From Geosiphon pyriformis (Eukaryota > Glomeromycota > Glomeromycetes > Archaeosporales > Geosiphonaceae), in NCBI GenBank assembly GCA_016748015.1, contig JAAOMT010000222.1, positions 292,817 to 356,816 of the forward strand: a stretch of DNA of 64,000 nucleotides, read 5' to 3'. Position 1 is the first letter of the stretch. Every line of letters begins with the position of its first letter. The notes under the pieces are model-generated. The model saw nothing but the letters and a program-made list of their open reading frames with translations, ran no database searches and was not told where the DNA came from. Of this stretch, positions 25,601 through 36,841 are shown in pieces. The position numbers and the translations under genes are program-made.

Positions 25601-26019
25601 AAATTATCTCTACCCATCAACCAATTTCTATTCCACTATATAATAAGTACATGGTCATAATAGAAAGAAAAATGAAAGATCAGATTCAGATTTTTGAGGC
25701 AGAAGCAAAACTTTGTAAATCAGGAAAAATTGGATTAGTCAATTTATATATACCAACTAAAAACCACAGTCACATCAAAATTTCTATTTACAACAACACA
25801 GAAGATATTATCAAGATACCAGAAGGAATTACTATTGGACATTTAACCACTAAAATTGAAGATCAACTGTCAGACACTATTTCAGATTTTCTACAACTGT
25901 GTGGATATGTGGATATTATATTACAAACAATTTACAGATGAAAAAAATGTTATTTGCTCTAACCAGAACAATTGAAACAGATGAACTTGAGAAACTTAGA
26001 CCCACTTTAACAGATACAA

Positions 26020-27370
26020 CTCAAGATGTTATTCAACAATTTCAATGACATTTTTACCAGCAAAAACAAATTTGGCAGAACTGATATAATCCAGCACCAG
26101 ATTAAGACTGGAGATACGATGCCAATTAAACAAAGAGCATACAGAGTACCACCAGCCAGCCATGAGATCATTTGTCAAGAAATCAACTGGATGCTTGACA
26201 ATGGGCTAATTCAGCCATCAATGAGTTTATGGTCATTACCAGTGGTATTAGTTCAGAAGAAGAATGGAAAGATCCATTTTTGTGTAGATTATCAGAAACT
26301 AAATAAAGTAACTAAAAATAATAGCTATTTAATTCCAAAGATCCAAGAACTGTTTGATGCTTTTAGAGAAAAAAAATGGTTCTCAACTTTAGACTTAGAC
26401 AGTGGTTACTGGCAAGTAGCCATGAAACCAGAAGACAAAGAAAAAATGGCTTTTACAACATGAGAAAGAAATTTTGAATTTGAAGTGATACTATTTGGCT
26501 TGATGAATGCTCCAGCAACATTTCAATGGCTCATGGAAATTGTCTATACTGAACTACTGTAGAAATTCATAGTTGTTTATTTAGACAACACAAATGTGTT
26601 CTCCAAAACATTTAATAACTATTTACATCATCTTTAACAAGTGTTTGAAAAGTTGAAAAAAGCAAGATTGAAGTTAAATACAAACAAATGTTTCTTTGGA
26701 AAAACAAAACTCAAGTTTTTGGAACATATTGTAAGCAAAAATGGTATCAAAACAGATCCAGACAAGATTGCAATAGTAAAAAACTTTCTAGTACCAACCA
26801 ACTTGATGGAACTAAGAGTATTTTTGGGATTTGCAGACTATTATTGCTGTTTTATCAAAGACTTTTCTAAACTGGTTCAGCCACTTCATCATTTACAAAC
26901 TAAGAATATAAAGTATGAATGGACAGAAACTCAACAAAAAGCATTCAACACACTGAGAAGAAAGCTTATTCAAGCTCTAGTGTTGATGTATCCAGATCAC
27001 AGCAAACTATTTATCATTACTACCAATATATCAGGCCAAACATTGAGAGCAGTACTATCACAGAAAAGACCAAATGGAAGAGAACATCTAGTAGCATATG
27101 TCAGTAAAAGCTTAAATCCAGCTGAAAAAAACTATAGAACTTCAGCATTGGAATACTTAGCTATCTATTAGGCTGTTATCAAATAGAAAAAATACTTGAG
27201 TTAAACGTTTGATGTGTACACTGATCACAAAGAATTAACTTCAATCCAGAAGCAAAAATTTGGAAATGATCATTATGCAAGATAGAAAATAGCACTATTA
27301 CTATATACATTTACAGTACATTATAAAAAAAGAAAAAACAATAAAAATGCCAATGGTTTGTCATGAATGA
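26020..27370 (+). pseudogene. Element E reverse transcriptase and RNase H
   Basis: RT starts with QHQIKTGDTMPIKQRAYRVP, PVVLVQKKNGKIHFCVDYQK, then TLDLDSGYWQVAM (motif A Asp kept). After a TGA at 26461 comes FGLMNAPATFQ and VVYLDNTNVFS (YLDD changed to YLDN). The thumb follows at 26641-26900 (FLEHIVSKNGIKTDPDKI, LRVFLGFADYY). RNase H begins at about 27000 with ITTNISGQTLRAVLSQK (TDxSG changed to TNISG) and DVYTDHKELTSI at about 27215. It would copy the RNA into DNA. Confidence 0.85.
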
Positions 27371-27559
27371 GACAAATCTAAAAACATTTCAACCCAAAAA
27401 TAAAACAAAACATAAATATACAAAAATACTAACAACTTCAATATTATATAAATACCCAATTGTTCAAGGAGAAATTATCTCAAAGAGAACAAAACAACAT
27501 AAAACAACAATCAAAATATTTTATCAGTCATTAAAATATACTTTACTAGAAAAACAGAA

Positions 27560-28878
27560 AGAATTCAGATCAACCAATCAGAGTAATCACAGAACCAGAG
27601 AAAGAAACAATATTGTTTAATATGTACTCAGATCCAACAACAGGATGTTTTTATAAAGAAGCAACAATAGAAAGAACCAGAAAAAAATACTATTGGCCAT
27701 CAATATATCCAAACATTATCTAATATGTTCGAAATTGTGATGCTTGTCAGAAAAAAAGAAAAACAAAACCCAATAAACCATTGAGACCAATCAAAGTAGA
27801 ACAACCATTCGATCACATTGGAATTGACTTAGTCAAATCATTAACAATCACCAGCAGAGGGAACAGATATATTGCAGTAGCCATGGATTATCTCACAAAA
27901 TGGCCAGAAGCAAAAGCCATTTAAAAAGCAGATGCAGAATCTGTTGCCAAATTTGTTCATCAAGACTTGATCTGTTAACATAGATGTCTAAAAGAATTGT
28001 TATTGGATCAAGGAACTCACTTTGTGAATAGAACATTAACAGAATTGAGTCAAAGATTTGGGATAAAAAGACCATTATCATCACCATACTATCTACAAAC
28101 AAATGGACTAGTTAAAAGGTTTAACAGAACATTGTGTAAAGCCATTACCAAAATTAGCCAAGAAAACCAGAATAAATGGGATTTGATTATATCATCAGTA
28201 TTATTTGCTTATTGAACAATGAAGCAAGACACAACACAAGCAATACCATTTGAATTAGTATACAGTAGAATAGCAATATTACCAGTTGAGATAGAAGTCA
28301 AAACATATCCAACAGAACTAATAACAGAAGAAAATTTTCAAAGAATATTGTTAAGAAGAACATATGACTTAATGAAGACACTAGAAAACATATGGCAAAA
28401 AGCAGCTGATAACATCCAAAAGTTACAAAAAAAACAAAAAAAAAGACATGATAACCAATTACCAAAGAAACCAGTTGAATTCAAGATTGGAGACAAAATA
28501 CTTCTACATCATATGAAAATAGAAAAACAATAGAGTAGAAAATTTGACCCCAAATGGGACAGACCATTTCACATAGAAGAAATTCTTGGAAATAGAGCTT
28601 ATAAATTAAGATTGAACAACAAAATCTTAACCAAAGCAGCACATAGTAATTGACTGAAACAATATTACTATATAGCATTATTATCTATTAATAATATTCC
28701 ACAATTAGAAGTACAGAGAATACTAGTTAAACCAGATGAGATTCCACGAAATCTAAAACCAATTATAATCATTAAACCAAACATGTAAAATTGAACAACC
28801 AAAAAAGTATATAAAGACATGATATATGTAACAAAAGACAGCAGAAAATAAAAATTACTGACAGTATTCACTCACTAG
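27560..28878 (+). pseudogene. Element E integrase
   Basis: A zinc-binding N-terminus (RTRKKYYWPSIYPNI, NCDACQKKRK), then DHIGIDLVKSLTIT (first catalytic Asp), DYLTKWPEAKA, LLLDQGTHFVN (second Asp) and TNGLVKRFNRTLC, where the catalytic Glu is Lys. The C-terminal region 28219-28700 has FKIGDKILLHH and KWDRPFHIEEILGNRAYKL, a GPY/F-like module. No chromodomain is visible. Internal stops include 27922, 27976, 28213 and 28531. Confidence 0.85.
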
Positions 28879-28913
28879 CACAACAATTCTTTTAATTAAT
28901 ACAACAACAAGAG

Positions 28914-29474
28914 ATGGAAATTACAATCAACCAACAAACTTTCAGATACATAAACACCAGGAAAAAAACACAAGATAAAACACAAAAAACAGAAAACACT
29001 GTTGACAAAATAATCGCAAAAGTGAAACTGACAATAGAAACACAACCAAAAGTAACCCAATATCAAACATTGATGATAGAAACTTGGAATTGGTGGATAC
29101 AACAATTTCCAAGAAACTTTTGTTACTTTTATTTGGGACAACACTTGAACATCCAAAGCTTATATACAGATAAAACAAAATGATTATTTGACACAACAAC
29201 ATTGCAACAACTGGAACAATTTGTGGGGAAAAACAATTTGATTACACAAGTAAGAGCCATTTATTAGCTACACACTGGATTTCAAAATCGACCAGAAATC
29301 TTACTCAATCCAAAAATGAATTTTGTTACTATTAACCAAATGAAAAAAATAATAAATGCTCAATTTAAAGAATTACAAAACAAGATAGCACAAGTAATTC
29401 TTGAAAAAAAAGTTCAAGAAATACTCAAAGACAGAGAATTAAAATTAGGAGATCTCGACAGAGCTCAATATTAA
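28914..29474 (+). pseudogene. Element E 3' ORF (env position), unknown function
   Basis: A 187-codon frame starts at the ATG 28914, after the integrase, and ends TAA at 29472-29474, just where the polypurine tract begins. Two internal stops (TGA near 29181, TAG near 29265) are single transitions from Trp and Gln codons. Readable pieces are WNWWIQQFPRNFCYFYLGQH, GFQNRPEILLNPKMNFVTIN and a C-terminal charged helix-like stretch (FKELQNKIAQVILEKKVQE). No signal peptide or membrane span is evident, so it is not an obvious envelope. It is unrelated by eye to ORF3 of family A-D. Confidence 0.6.
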
Positions 29475-29488
29475 AGAGGAGAGAATAA
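29473..29488 (+). promoter_or_regulatory. Element E polypurine tract
   Basis: AAAGAGGAGAGAATAA lies immediately before the 3' LTR start TGTTACTC. It is the expected primer for plus-strand DNA synthesis. Confidence 0.8.
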
Positions 29489-30315
29489 TGTTACTCATAG
29501 AATATAGAAAATATATTAACATATAAATTAGCAAATTAGAAGTAGCTATAGTAAATATGAAATTCCAAAATTCTTCTTAAAGAAATTGCAGAATTTCAGA
29601 AATTTTAGGATTCTTGTACAAGGAATTGCAGGATTCCAGAATTCCAGGATTCCTCTCAAAAAAATTGCAGAATTCTAGGAATTCCAGAATTCCTGGTATA
29701 AAAAATTGAGGATTTGAGGAATTTCAATTATGTATATTAATAGAATTAGAAGTAGAAAAAACAGACCTCTCAGTTTAGATTTGATTAAACACAATCTTCT
29801 ACATCACAAATATCAAATAAATAATTATTTGCTATCTTAATTCACTCTCACTATTAACACTTCATGTTGATAATAATTGATACTTAACACTACTGGAACA
29901 ATAGCTCTTGATCATGACTATTGATAGGATACTAATACACAAATTGTCTTGGCTTATTTCTTTTATTTTTTTTGTTATTTTCTTTGGATTTACTAATTGA
30001 TTAAAAATTAAGTGCTGAATTATTAATGTCAAAAATTGCCTGGTAAAAAACCCCTGCAAGTAGGTAAAGCATGTAAAAAATATGGATTACTTACCAGAGG
30101 ATTGCCGGCCATCAAGCTGAAGAAAAAAATTAACAGAATTGCAATTCTGGAAAGCTACGGATAAACAACTATTGAATCTCTGTCCATTATACAAAGAACT
30201 CAACAAAAACTTTCAGATAATAATATCTTCAGATTTATTATTGCAAATAAGCTTTTAAGCACTAAATTATGGGTTTTGTTATTTGATTTGAGACCCCAAA
30301 TAGTTACTTGTAACA
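29489..30315 (+). repeat. Element E 3' LTR
   Basis: It starts TGTTACTCATAG and ends TTGTAACA. The GAATTC-type repeats are at about 29565-29700. The two E LTRs differ at many visible positions, mostly C/T and G/A, so the insertion is not recent. Confidence 0.9.
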
Positions 30316-32440
30316 ATGACATAATAGTATACTTAAAAACCTGAGATGAATATCTTAAAAATTTGCAAAAGATTTTTGATTTTCTTAAAAATGCTGGCCT
30401 CAAGATAAACTTAATCAAATTTTTTTTTGAATGACAATCCACCCAGTTTTTTGGTCATCTTATTACAAAAAATGTAATCTTCTCTGAACTATGCTCTTTC
30501 ATTGTTTTGGCCTTTTACCATTACAAATTTATCAAGAATTTCTCCAAAATTGCTTTTCTTCTCAATCAACTACTCAGAAAAAATGTCAATTATCACTGGA
30601 GTATTCATTAACAAAAAGCTTTTGAAACTTTGAAGGAAAAACTTGTTACTAAACCAATCCTTAAACAACCTGATTTGGATCAATTTTTTATCCTACACAC
30701 TAATACATCTGGCTATAGACTTGGTACTATTCTTTCACAGAAAGATAAAAATGACAAAAAACATGCTATAGCATATGTCAGTAAAACTCTTACACCAGCA
30801 GAAAAAAACCATTTAGTTACTAAACAAGAATGCTTAGCAGTAGTTTGGACTACTAATTACTGAGACCAATATTTTCTTGGTGTGAAATTTCTAATAGTAA
30901 CAAATCATCAAGTCTTGGTTTGGCTGCACAATAAAAAAAAGCTAGAACACAAATAAATAACTCATTAAATACTTTATCTGGATGAATTTGACTATGATAT
31001 TCAACACCACAAAGAAGCAAATTATTAAAACACCAATGCTTTTTTTAGACTTACTCTCCAGTGATAGTACAACTTTTTAACCAAACCAACTTAATTATTA
31101 GTAATACTTTTATTAACAAACACAATAATAGACTTGGATAACTACTTTGTCTTAATAGAATTTTTGGGTAAAGAACAATACCCACTAGAATACACTTGAC
31201 AGTAAAAAAACAATTGCACAAACAATCAAATTTCTATTTGATTTGCCAGAACCAACTATATAAAAAAAATAGAAAAAATCCTAACCACTCCCAGAGAGTT
31301 ATTAGATTTGAAAAAAAAGAAATTGTAATATACAACATGCATACTGATCCATTAGCTGGACACTTTAGAAAAACAAAAACAATTCAGAAAACTTTAGCTT
31401 ACTATTATTGGCCTACTTTAGAAAAAAACATTGCTAAGTACATTAAAACCTGTAATATCTGCCAAAAAAAAAGCAAACCCAACTGGAAAGAAGATATCCA
31501 TCTAATCTCTGTTGGTCAACCATTTAACAGAATTGGTATAGATGTTATTGGACCTTTAACAATAACTCCTGATGGAAATAAATATATTATTACAACTACT
31601 AACTATCTTACAAAGTGGGTAGAAGCAAAAGCCATTTCAAACCAAACAGCAATTTCAATAACCAACTTCATATATGAAAATATTATCTGTTATTATAGCT
31701 GCTCTAAAGAACTTTTATCTGATAGAGGAAGAGCTTTTTTTAGTATACTGGTTGAAGAACTTTACAGAAAAATGGGAATATGTCATAAACTTTTCTTTCC
31801 TTATTATCCTTAAACAAATAGTCTAGTAAAACATTTCAATAAAACATTATGTAAAACCTTAGCCAAAACCAGTAAAGAAACAAATTTATGGAACAAAGTA
31901 CTGTCTTTAGCTTTGTTTGCTTATAAAACTGTAAATTATAACATAACAAGTTATGAATCTTTTTATTTGCTCTATGGATACATAATAATACTATTAATAG
32001 AAACTGATATTAAAACAATACTCTTTAAAGAAATTACAATAGAAAATTATAAAAACATTTTGCAAAAAAGACTTGGTACCATTTTTGACTCCTTGATAAA
32101 AACACAAATAATTGTTTTTGAAAAGATAAAACAGTTTTAAAAAAAGCTTAAGAAGAAAAAAACCTATAAAACACTTTCCTTAAGTGTTGGTAACTTAGTA
32201 TTAGAATACTGTTTAAACAAAAACAATGTTTATGGTAATAAATTCTCTAGCCAGTGGAAAAAACTCTTTTTAGTCAACAAAGTTTTGAACAATAGTTCTT
32301 ATATTCTTTAAGATCAATTCAGAACAATCTTCAATAATCATTCTGTTTATGATATACAGTTCAAGAAATATCATAAACAACCTAATTGGTTGTCTGTTAT
32401 GATAATACCAGCTTAAATGATTAGCAAAAATCAAGTATAA
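30316..32440 (+). pseudogene. Element D pol, 3' part: RT thumb, RNase H, integrase
   Basis: It resumes with DDIIVYL after element E. Next are the RT thumb (KIFDFLKNAGLKINLIK, reduced by a deletion near 30490), RNase H (ILHTNTSGYRLGTILSQK, TDxSG changed to TNTSG) and integrase in 31196-31813: HTDPLAGHF with CNICQKKSK (zinc-binding HHCC), NRIGIDVIGPL (Asp kept), LLSDRGRAFFS (Asp kept) and NSLVKHFNKTLC (Glu changed to Lys). The frame ends TAA at 32438-32440. Confidence 0.85.
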
Positions 32441-32481
32441 ATAAATGCATCATTCTTAAAACAGAGGTATTTTCAATTGAC

Positions 32482-33138
32482 ATGAATAATTATTTCCTGG
32501 ATCAAAACATTCAAAATACTTTCTATATTTTCCATAAGTATTAGATCAAAAACTATTCAAATACTATTCTGACCATTGAAAAACAAATCATCATAACTGA
32601 TAACAGTGGAATACATACTGTTATCAGACTTAAGAAAACTACTACCAGAAAAGAAAGAATTGGTAGCAAAATAGATAAATATCTATTGAAAAGTATAACA
32701 GCAGCTATATTTCTACCTTCTAGTATAATTAGAAAAACACACCAAGAAATCTTGCTCATAGACAAAAACTTGTCATATGAAAAATAATTAGAATTCTATG
32801 TTTGTCTTAGTAAAATCATAGAAAACATGAAACTAATAAAGAAAACAACTTCAGAAATACAGGCAGAAATTTTGGACATTATATGGTTAGATGTCCCAAG
32901 AGTTTTAACTATTGCTAAAAAAGCCAAAACTCTAATATAAAGATTTGGTCTCTTAAATACAAAACTTATTTCACCTCAAATATTATACATCTTATCTACT
33001 AAAGACTTTAATAAACTAGTTAGCTTTGAATTAGACAAAACTCTTCAAATAGATTATCCTATAAATAATTTGATTTTACTAGAGCTCAATCTTTTTGAAG
33101 AGAATAATGTTATAATTGAAATCCATACTTTTTATTAG
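32482..33138 (+). pseudogene. Element D ORF3 (env position), unknown function
   Basis: ATG at 32482 and TAG at 33136-33138 are in the same frame, 219 codons including the stop, with internal stops from single changes. It reads MNNYFLDQNIQNTFYIFH at the start and ends about 30 nt inside the 3' LTR. The same ORF with the same length and end point is in B, and with a one-base indel in A and C. See the C entry for content. Confidence 0.75.
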
Positions 33139-33835
33139 TTATCACATATATTAGCCACTGATATTATATAATTAGCCATTCTATTTTTAGATAATAATTA
33201 TTGATCTGATTAATAACCTAACTGTTGATCTGATCAATAATCTAATCATTGATCTGATTATTGATTTGATTATTAATCAAGTCATTGACCTAATTATTGA
33301 CTACTTTTGATAGCTATATAAACAATGAATCTTTTAGCTATAGAAAAACATGTCAGAAATTAAGAAAATAAAATAAATAAAATAACAACTTTCATTTCAA
33401 TCCTTCTTTTATTGCTAAATTCTTTTTTTCTACTTTCAAGTATTCAAACATCTTGGGATAAAAGATTACTTGTTGGTTATTTTCTATCTTTTTCCTAAAA
33501 CGTGTAATTATAGTATTTGAAAATTATTGAATAAAACATAATTGAAGAGTACATCTAATACCTAATATTGAATTTTAAGAGCACCAATGTAAGGCATAGA
33601 ATTATACCAGTGTGTAATTATTTGTTAACAGTATGGACTATTTTTCTACCTTCAGATTCTTCAATTATTTTTTGAAAAGTATAGTGACTGAGATATTTTA
33701 TGAGACTGATCTTACATATTGAATTTATACTTATTTAATTTATTCTTTAAAGTTGAATTTTCTTTGATTTCTTTCATTATCCTACAATTTTATTTTCCCT
33801 TGCTATCTATTAGCTTGTTACTTTAACCTGTAACA
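33109..33835 (+). repeat. Element D 3' LTR
   Basis: It starts TGTTATAATT directly after a purine-rich tract GAAGAGAATAA and ends TGTAACA. About eight 12-bp units occupy 33199-33300, followed by the TATA box in AGCTATATAAAC. The first 30 bases also encode the end of ORF3. Confidence 0.9.
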
Positions 33836-33839
33836 ATAA

Positions 33840-35850
33840 CATAGTAATACTTTTAAAAAAATAATAATTAATATAATAACAAGTACTATTTTATAATAAT
33901 AGTAAACAGTAGTTAATAATAGTAGTAAATATTATTATCTGAATAAAAAAACCAATTTAAAACTGTTAAAAAACGTAATTATTATGTAAAAACATAAAAC
34001 AATATAAAATAATATAGAACATATTTATATTATCAGTATTATTTACTTAATAGACAATAAAACAAAGTATTGTTTAAATAATACTATTTGAACTAATATA
34101 TGGCAAAATAATAATATTTCTAATAAAAAAAATAGCAACATATTTAATAGAATTAATAACTAAAGACATATTTTAAATTATATTGTTAAAATAAACATAT
34201 AACTTAATAAAAATCTTAAAAAACAAAAAAAAAACAGTTAACTGTATTAAAAAGTTATAAAAAAAACAAAAAAAACATAATAGTTAATTGTTAAACAAAT
34301 CAGCTAAATTTAAAATTGGAGACAAAGTACTCTTGTATTATATAAAAGTAAAAAAACAATAAAGTAAAAAATTTAATCTAAAGTAAAATAAATTATTTTA
34401 TATTGAAAAAATACTTGGAAATAAATTATATAAATTACAACCAAAAAACAAAATTTTAATTAAAACAATACATAAGAATTGACTAAAATTATATTATAGT
34501 AAAATATTAATAAACTCCAATATATTACAATTAAAAACACAAAAAATACTGGTTAAATCAGATAAAATTCTACAAAATTTAGAATCAATCATTATTATTG
34601 AAGCCAGTATGTTACAAAACTAAAAATTGTTATAAATATAACCAAAATACACAATAAACAAAATAAAAAACAAAAATAATAAATAAAATACATGTAATAG
34701 TACAATAATTGTTCTAAATATTAAAAACCAAAAACTTAAACATAAAAATAACAGTTAAAAAACAAAAAATTCGTTATAACAATCTTCAAAAAAACAGATT
34801 AGCTAAAAAAACTTTATACAGCAAAACTCAAAAACAAGAAAATAATTATGTAAAAAAACTTGTCAAAAAACTAAAAAAGACTTTTAAAAATTTAGTAACA
34901 AGTGTTTAGCCAAAAAAAACTAACAAAAAAGAATCAAAAAAGTTAAAAAAAAAGTTTTTAATAATATATTGTTATTATCATATAAGATAACAATTAAATA
35001 TTCAAAAATTATATATAAATAGTTCTAAATAAATATTTAACAAAAAAATAATAATAATAATATAAATAACCAATAGCAAAGTAAAAAATTATTAAAATAT
35101 ATAATACCAAAAATTTTAGAAATATCAGTAGAAATTTCAAAATTCCAAAAATTGCAAAAATATTGATAAAAATACTAAAAATTCTAGAAATATTAAGAAT
35201 TTTAGTAATAACTTAAAAAAATTATAGAAATTTCAAAAATTTTATATACAAAAATATATGTATATATAATAAAAGTAATAAAAGTCAAAAAAATATCAAT
35301 TCAAAAGACAACAAACAAGCTTATTTTAAGATTAGTTTAGTTATTTTTATTTTTATTAACAAATTAATTAAATTATTAAATAAAAAATATTTATTTTATG
35401 TATTAATTAATAAAGCCAAAATTATCATATTAAAACTTATATTATTATTATATTAATTTTATTAGCATTTATAATAGTTATTTAACAATATTAAAACAAT
35501 AGTTTTTAATTATAACTATTAACAAAATATTAATTATTACTTTATTATTTCATTATTTGTGGTTATTTTAAGTTATTAACTAATTATAAAAAAAGTACTA
35601 AGATTATAATATTAAAAATTACTTAATAAAAAATGTCTGAAAAGAGTATAGACATAATTGAAAAACTAAAATTGCTTATTAAAAGAATATAAACATCAAA
35701 ATAAACCAGTTATTAAACCAAAAAAATTATCAAATTTATTATCAACTATTATCTATTAAATTTTTGTTTATTATACAAAAAACTCTAATTCAAATTCTTT
35801 AAAAAATTTTTAAAGTATATTTAATCTAAATTCTTTAAAAATTTTTTAGA
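33840..35850 (+). mobile_element. Very old relic of an E-family element (integrase C-terminus to 3' LTR)
   Basis: 34280-34500 follows E at 28450-28640 (shared AAATTTAAAATTGGAGACAA and TTGACTAAAATTATATTA patterns). 34500-34620 follows 28680-28790, and 35490-35640 follows the E LTR (ACAATAGTTTTTAATTATAACTATTAACAAAATATT against the E LTR ACAATAGCTCTTAATCACAGCTATTGATAGAATATT, in part). Nearly all C and G have gone. It abuts the 3' end of element D. Boundaries are approximate. Confidence 0.6.
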
Positions 35851-36841
35851 GTATATTGTTATTAAACATTTTTTTATTCTTTTTTAAATATTATTAATAT
35901 TATTTTATTATTAATTCTATTGTTAATAAAAATTAATAAATCTTTAATAAGCTAATTTTTTTTTAAATATATTTTTATACTTTAGACTATATATATTGTT
36001 AAGTTTATAATAAAATAACCAATTTTATACTAATTATTTATATAATTATTTTGTGTAAAAGTTAATTTTTTTACAGAAAAATTTTATTTGTAAGTTCTTT
36101 ATTAATATATGTAGTTATTTTACTATAAAAGTCAATTTTTTACAAAAAATCTTAACTATATGCTACTTAATAATATAAAATAAATAAATAAAAAATAAAA
36201 AATAAAAAAATTATTAAAAAAATTATTTTAGATTCAGGTCTAAAAATTATTAATAGTTTCTAAAATTAGTAGCTAATTAATTTTAAAATATTAGTATAAA
36301 ATAGTTAATTTTAAAACAAGAATAATTAAAATTTTTTATGTTTTTTAAAGTAAGTTTTATTGAAATTAATTTATATAAAAAATGATTTTAATTAAAATAT
36401 TTAGTAAAAAATATATTTTTTAAAAAAAAAAGTTTTTTTTTATATAGCTTATTATAATACTATTCTATAATTTAATACTTTTTTTTTCCTAATATTTTGA
36501 CAAACTAAAAATATATTTCAGCAAACTACAAGTTATTTCTGTAAATTAGAAATTATTTTAGTAAACTGTTAAATATTTTGGTAAATTATTAAATATTTTA
36601 ATAAACTTTAAATGTTATATAATTTGATATATTACATGATTTAATTATTAAAATTTAGTTATATTTGTGTTTTGTATAAAATAAATTATTAATTAAATAA
36701 TAATTCAGATAATTTAATAAGATAATAAGTAATAAATTAAAATAATAATATATGTTAATTAATGATAAAAATTATAAAAATAATTTTATGCTAAATAATA
36801 TTTCAAATTTTAGCTAATAACAATATTAATATATTTTTTTT
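35850..36841. other. AT-rich stretch without a gene
   Basis: Extremely AT-rich. The only structure I see is the 20-bp tandem array at 36494-36614. Confidence 0.5.
36494..36614 (+). repeat. 20-bp tandem repeat, 6 diverged copies
   Basis: Units start at 36494, 36514, 36535, 36555, 36575 and 36595, with the pattern ATTTTRGTAAACTRTTAAAT. They are diverged but keep the period. Confidence 0.7.

Larger units (their letters stand above)
20319..30315 (+). mobile_element. Element E: Ty3/gypsy retrotransposon with dUTPase domain
   Basis: LTRs lie at 20319-21157 and 29489-30315, both ending TAACA and starting TRTTACTCATAG. The insertion site is D's YLDD codons: the left flank ATAA (20315-20318) and right flank ATGA (30316-30319) are a 4-bp duplication with one G-to-A change. 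Internal order is gag, protease, Cys-rich module, dUTPase, RT, RNase H, integrase, 3' ORF, polypurine tract. It is younger than D because it sits inside it. All frames carry stops or indels. Confidence 0.92.
16091..33835 (+). mobile_element. Element D: Ty3/gypsy retrotransposon interrupted by element E
   Basis: LTRs lie at 16091-16841 and 33109-33835. Flanks are ATAG (16087-16090) and ATAA (33836-33839), a 4-bp target duplication if one G-to-A change is allowed. Internal order is gag, protease, linker, RT, RNase H, integrase and ORF3, the same as A, B and C. Element E (20319-30315) splits the RT. Excluding E, D is about 7.7 kb. Stops occur throughout gag and pol. Confidence 0.9.
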
